The notes under the pieces: model-generated
The model's input: the letters and a program-made list of their open reading frames with translations, nothing else
Told to the model about the DNA's origin: nothing
The model's database searches: none
Translations under genes and position numbers: made by a program
NCBI GenBank assembly: GCA_963924555.1
Contig: OZ004597.1
Coordinates: forward strand, 3,552,404 to 3,616,403
Direction: 5' to 3'
DNA from: Crambe crambe
Taxonomy: Eukaryota; Porifera; Demospongiae; Poecilosclerida; Crambeidae
Length of the DNA: 64,000 nucleotides
In this document: positions 63,181 through 64,000 of the stretch, piece by piece
Layout of the letters: each line of letters starts with the position of its first letter
Numbering within the stretch: position 1 is the stretch's first letter

Positions 63181-64000
63181 TCATACATCTGTGCTTAGAA
63201 CACTTGGTTTGAGCTGGATTTCACCTAATCCAAGGTATCCAGCAATGTTTTCAAGTAGTGAGCCAATTTCATGTACCAGGTCTTTGAAGGAGGGTCTTTT
63301 TTCAGGTGATTCATCCCAGCACCGGGTGATCAGATCATACCTAAAATTGAATGATATAACATAAACTCCGGCTGAGTTACACTCATGCAGCTATACAGCT
63401 GTAGTCAATGTTATGTTGCTATAAATTTTGTAATACTCTTACACTTGATGGGTGCAGCTGGCATTATTTGGCTTCTGTAATCTTTTTCCATCTTTGAGGA
63501 ATTCAACCAGAGCCAAAGGATGAAGGCCAGGGTAGGGGGCGTGTCCAAGGCTAAACACTTCCCAACAGGTCACTCCAAATGACCACTATCAGAAAATATA
63601 TATAGTGTTAGGCCACATCAAATTAATTACTTGTTTATCATCCTAATTTCTTCAAAGATTAGGAGAGGGGGGGAGGCTTTTATTTTTATTTTTTATTGGT
63701 TTCCATGGCACCTGTTTAAAAAGCTATCATTATGAAAACATACAAAAAGCTGAAGTTCCACAAAAAAGTCATGAAAACAAGTAGCTGCACACTTTACTTG
63801 AAGAATAATAAACACCATAATTTAATAGCCACCAAAACTGAAATTACACTGAAAATCACGCCTAAATTTCAAGTAAAGTACACCATGCACATGCTCAGTA
63901 GAAATAATCCAGAAGAGCAAAAATTGGAGAGGGAGGGGATGATAAACAAGTAATTAAGTTGATGTGGCCTTAGCTATCTCAGTAAAAGAGTTTTATTGCA
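63181..64000 (-). CDS. C-terminal part of a receptor-type tyrosine kinase, cut by the right edge
   Basis: Two minus-strand exons are clear: 63443-63585 and 63181-63340. The first encodes WSFGVTCWEVFSLGHAPYPG (kinase subdomain IX) and the second YDLITRCWDESPEKRPSF (subdomain XI with the invariant Arg), followed by a tail of about 35 residues without an obvious motif. WSFGV plus CW.. PE.RPSF is diagnostic of tyrosine kinases. The catalytic loop and any extracellular part lie beyond 64000, so receptor type is inferred from family expansion in sponges only. The intron between the two exons is 102 bp, phase 2. No other coding exon is seen between 63586 and 64000. Confidence 0.8.

Overview
The window looks like animal nuclear DNA from a sponge, most likely a demosponge of the Amphimedon type; the host is inferred, not proven. 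Genes are compact, many introns are only 50-150 bp, the DNA is AT-rich, and gene types include a RING/B-box/filamin/NHL TRIM protein, synaptotagmin-like C2 tandems, a receptor-type tyrosine kinase and an expanded orphan seven-transmembrane (7TM) receptor family. Gene models below were built by hand from splice sites and reading frames.

Layout. 1-6.7 kb: the 3' end of an unknown gene, a TRIM-NHL fragment split by a 1 kb insertion, a Crypton-like fragment and a damaged full-length TRIM-NHL gene. 6.9-15.3 kb: a divergent pair, a 457-residue 7TM receptor on the minus strand and, from the same 0.2-0.3 kb promoter gap, a plus-strand gene whose product has six C2 domains arranged as three synaptotagmin-like-protein C2A-C2B pairs. 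15.6-42.8 kb: a minus-strand tandem array of close paralogues of one 7TM receptor (three copies with intact reading frames, one with a MITE in its first exon, one 5' fragment and one decayed copy), separated by repeated blocks of a broken Gypsy-type LTR element and many palindromic MITEs. 44.4-45.9 kb: a small three-exon NTF2/SnoaL-like protein. 46-48.3 kb: degenerate tandem repeats. 48.9-54.1 kb: a strongly diverged 7TM receptor of the same family. 54.3-57.4 kb: a DNA element with terminal inverted repeats and a LINE fragment carrying a hAT-like insertion. 57.9-60.1 kb: another intact close paralogue. 60.9-64 kb: poorly resolved short exons and the last two exons of a tyrosine kinase running off the right edge.

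The strongest result is the 7TM family. Seven exons with the same phase pattern (0,1,2,1,1,0) can be traced in every complete copy, including the two diverged outer members. Each protein has a hydrophobic N-terminal segment, a short glycosylated Cys-containing ectodomain with a CVPxCYxW-like motif, and seven membrane segments. The layout resembles class F (Frizzled-like) receptors without the Frizzled cysteine-rich domain, but that assignment is inference. The second is the six-C2 protein, built by triplication of a three-exon, all phase-0 module. The third is a 449-bp near-perfect palindrome inside intron 3 of one receptor, which would fold into a long hairpin in the pre-mRNA.
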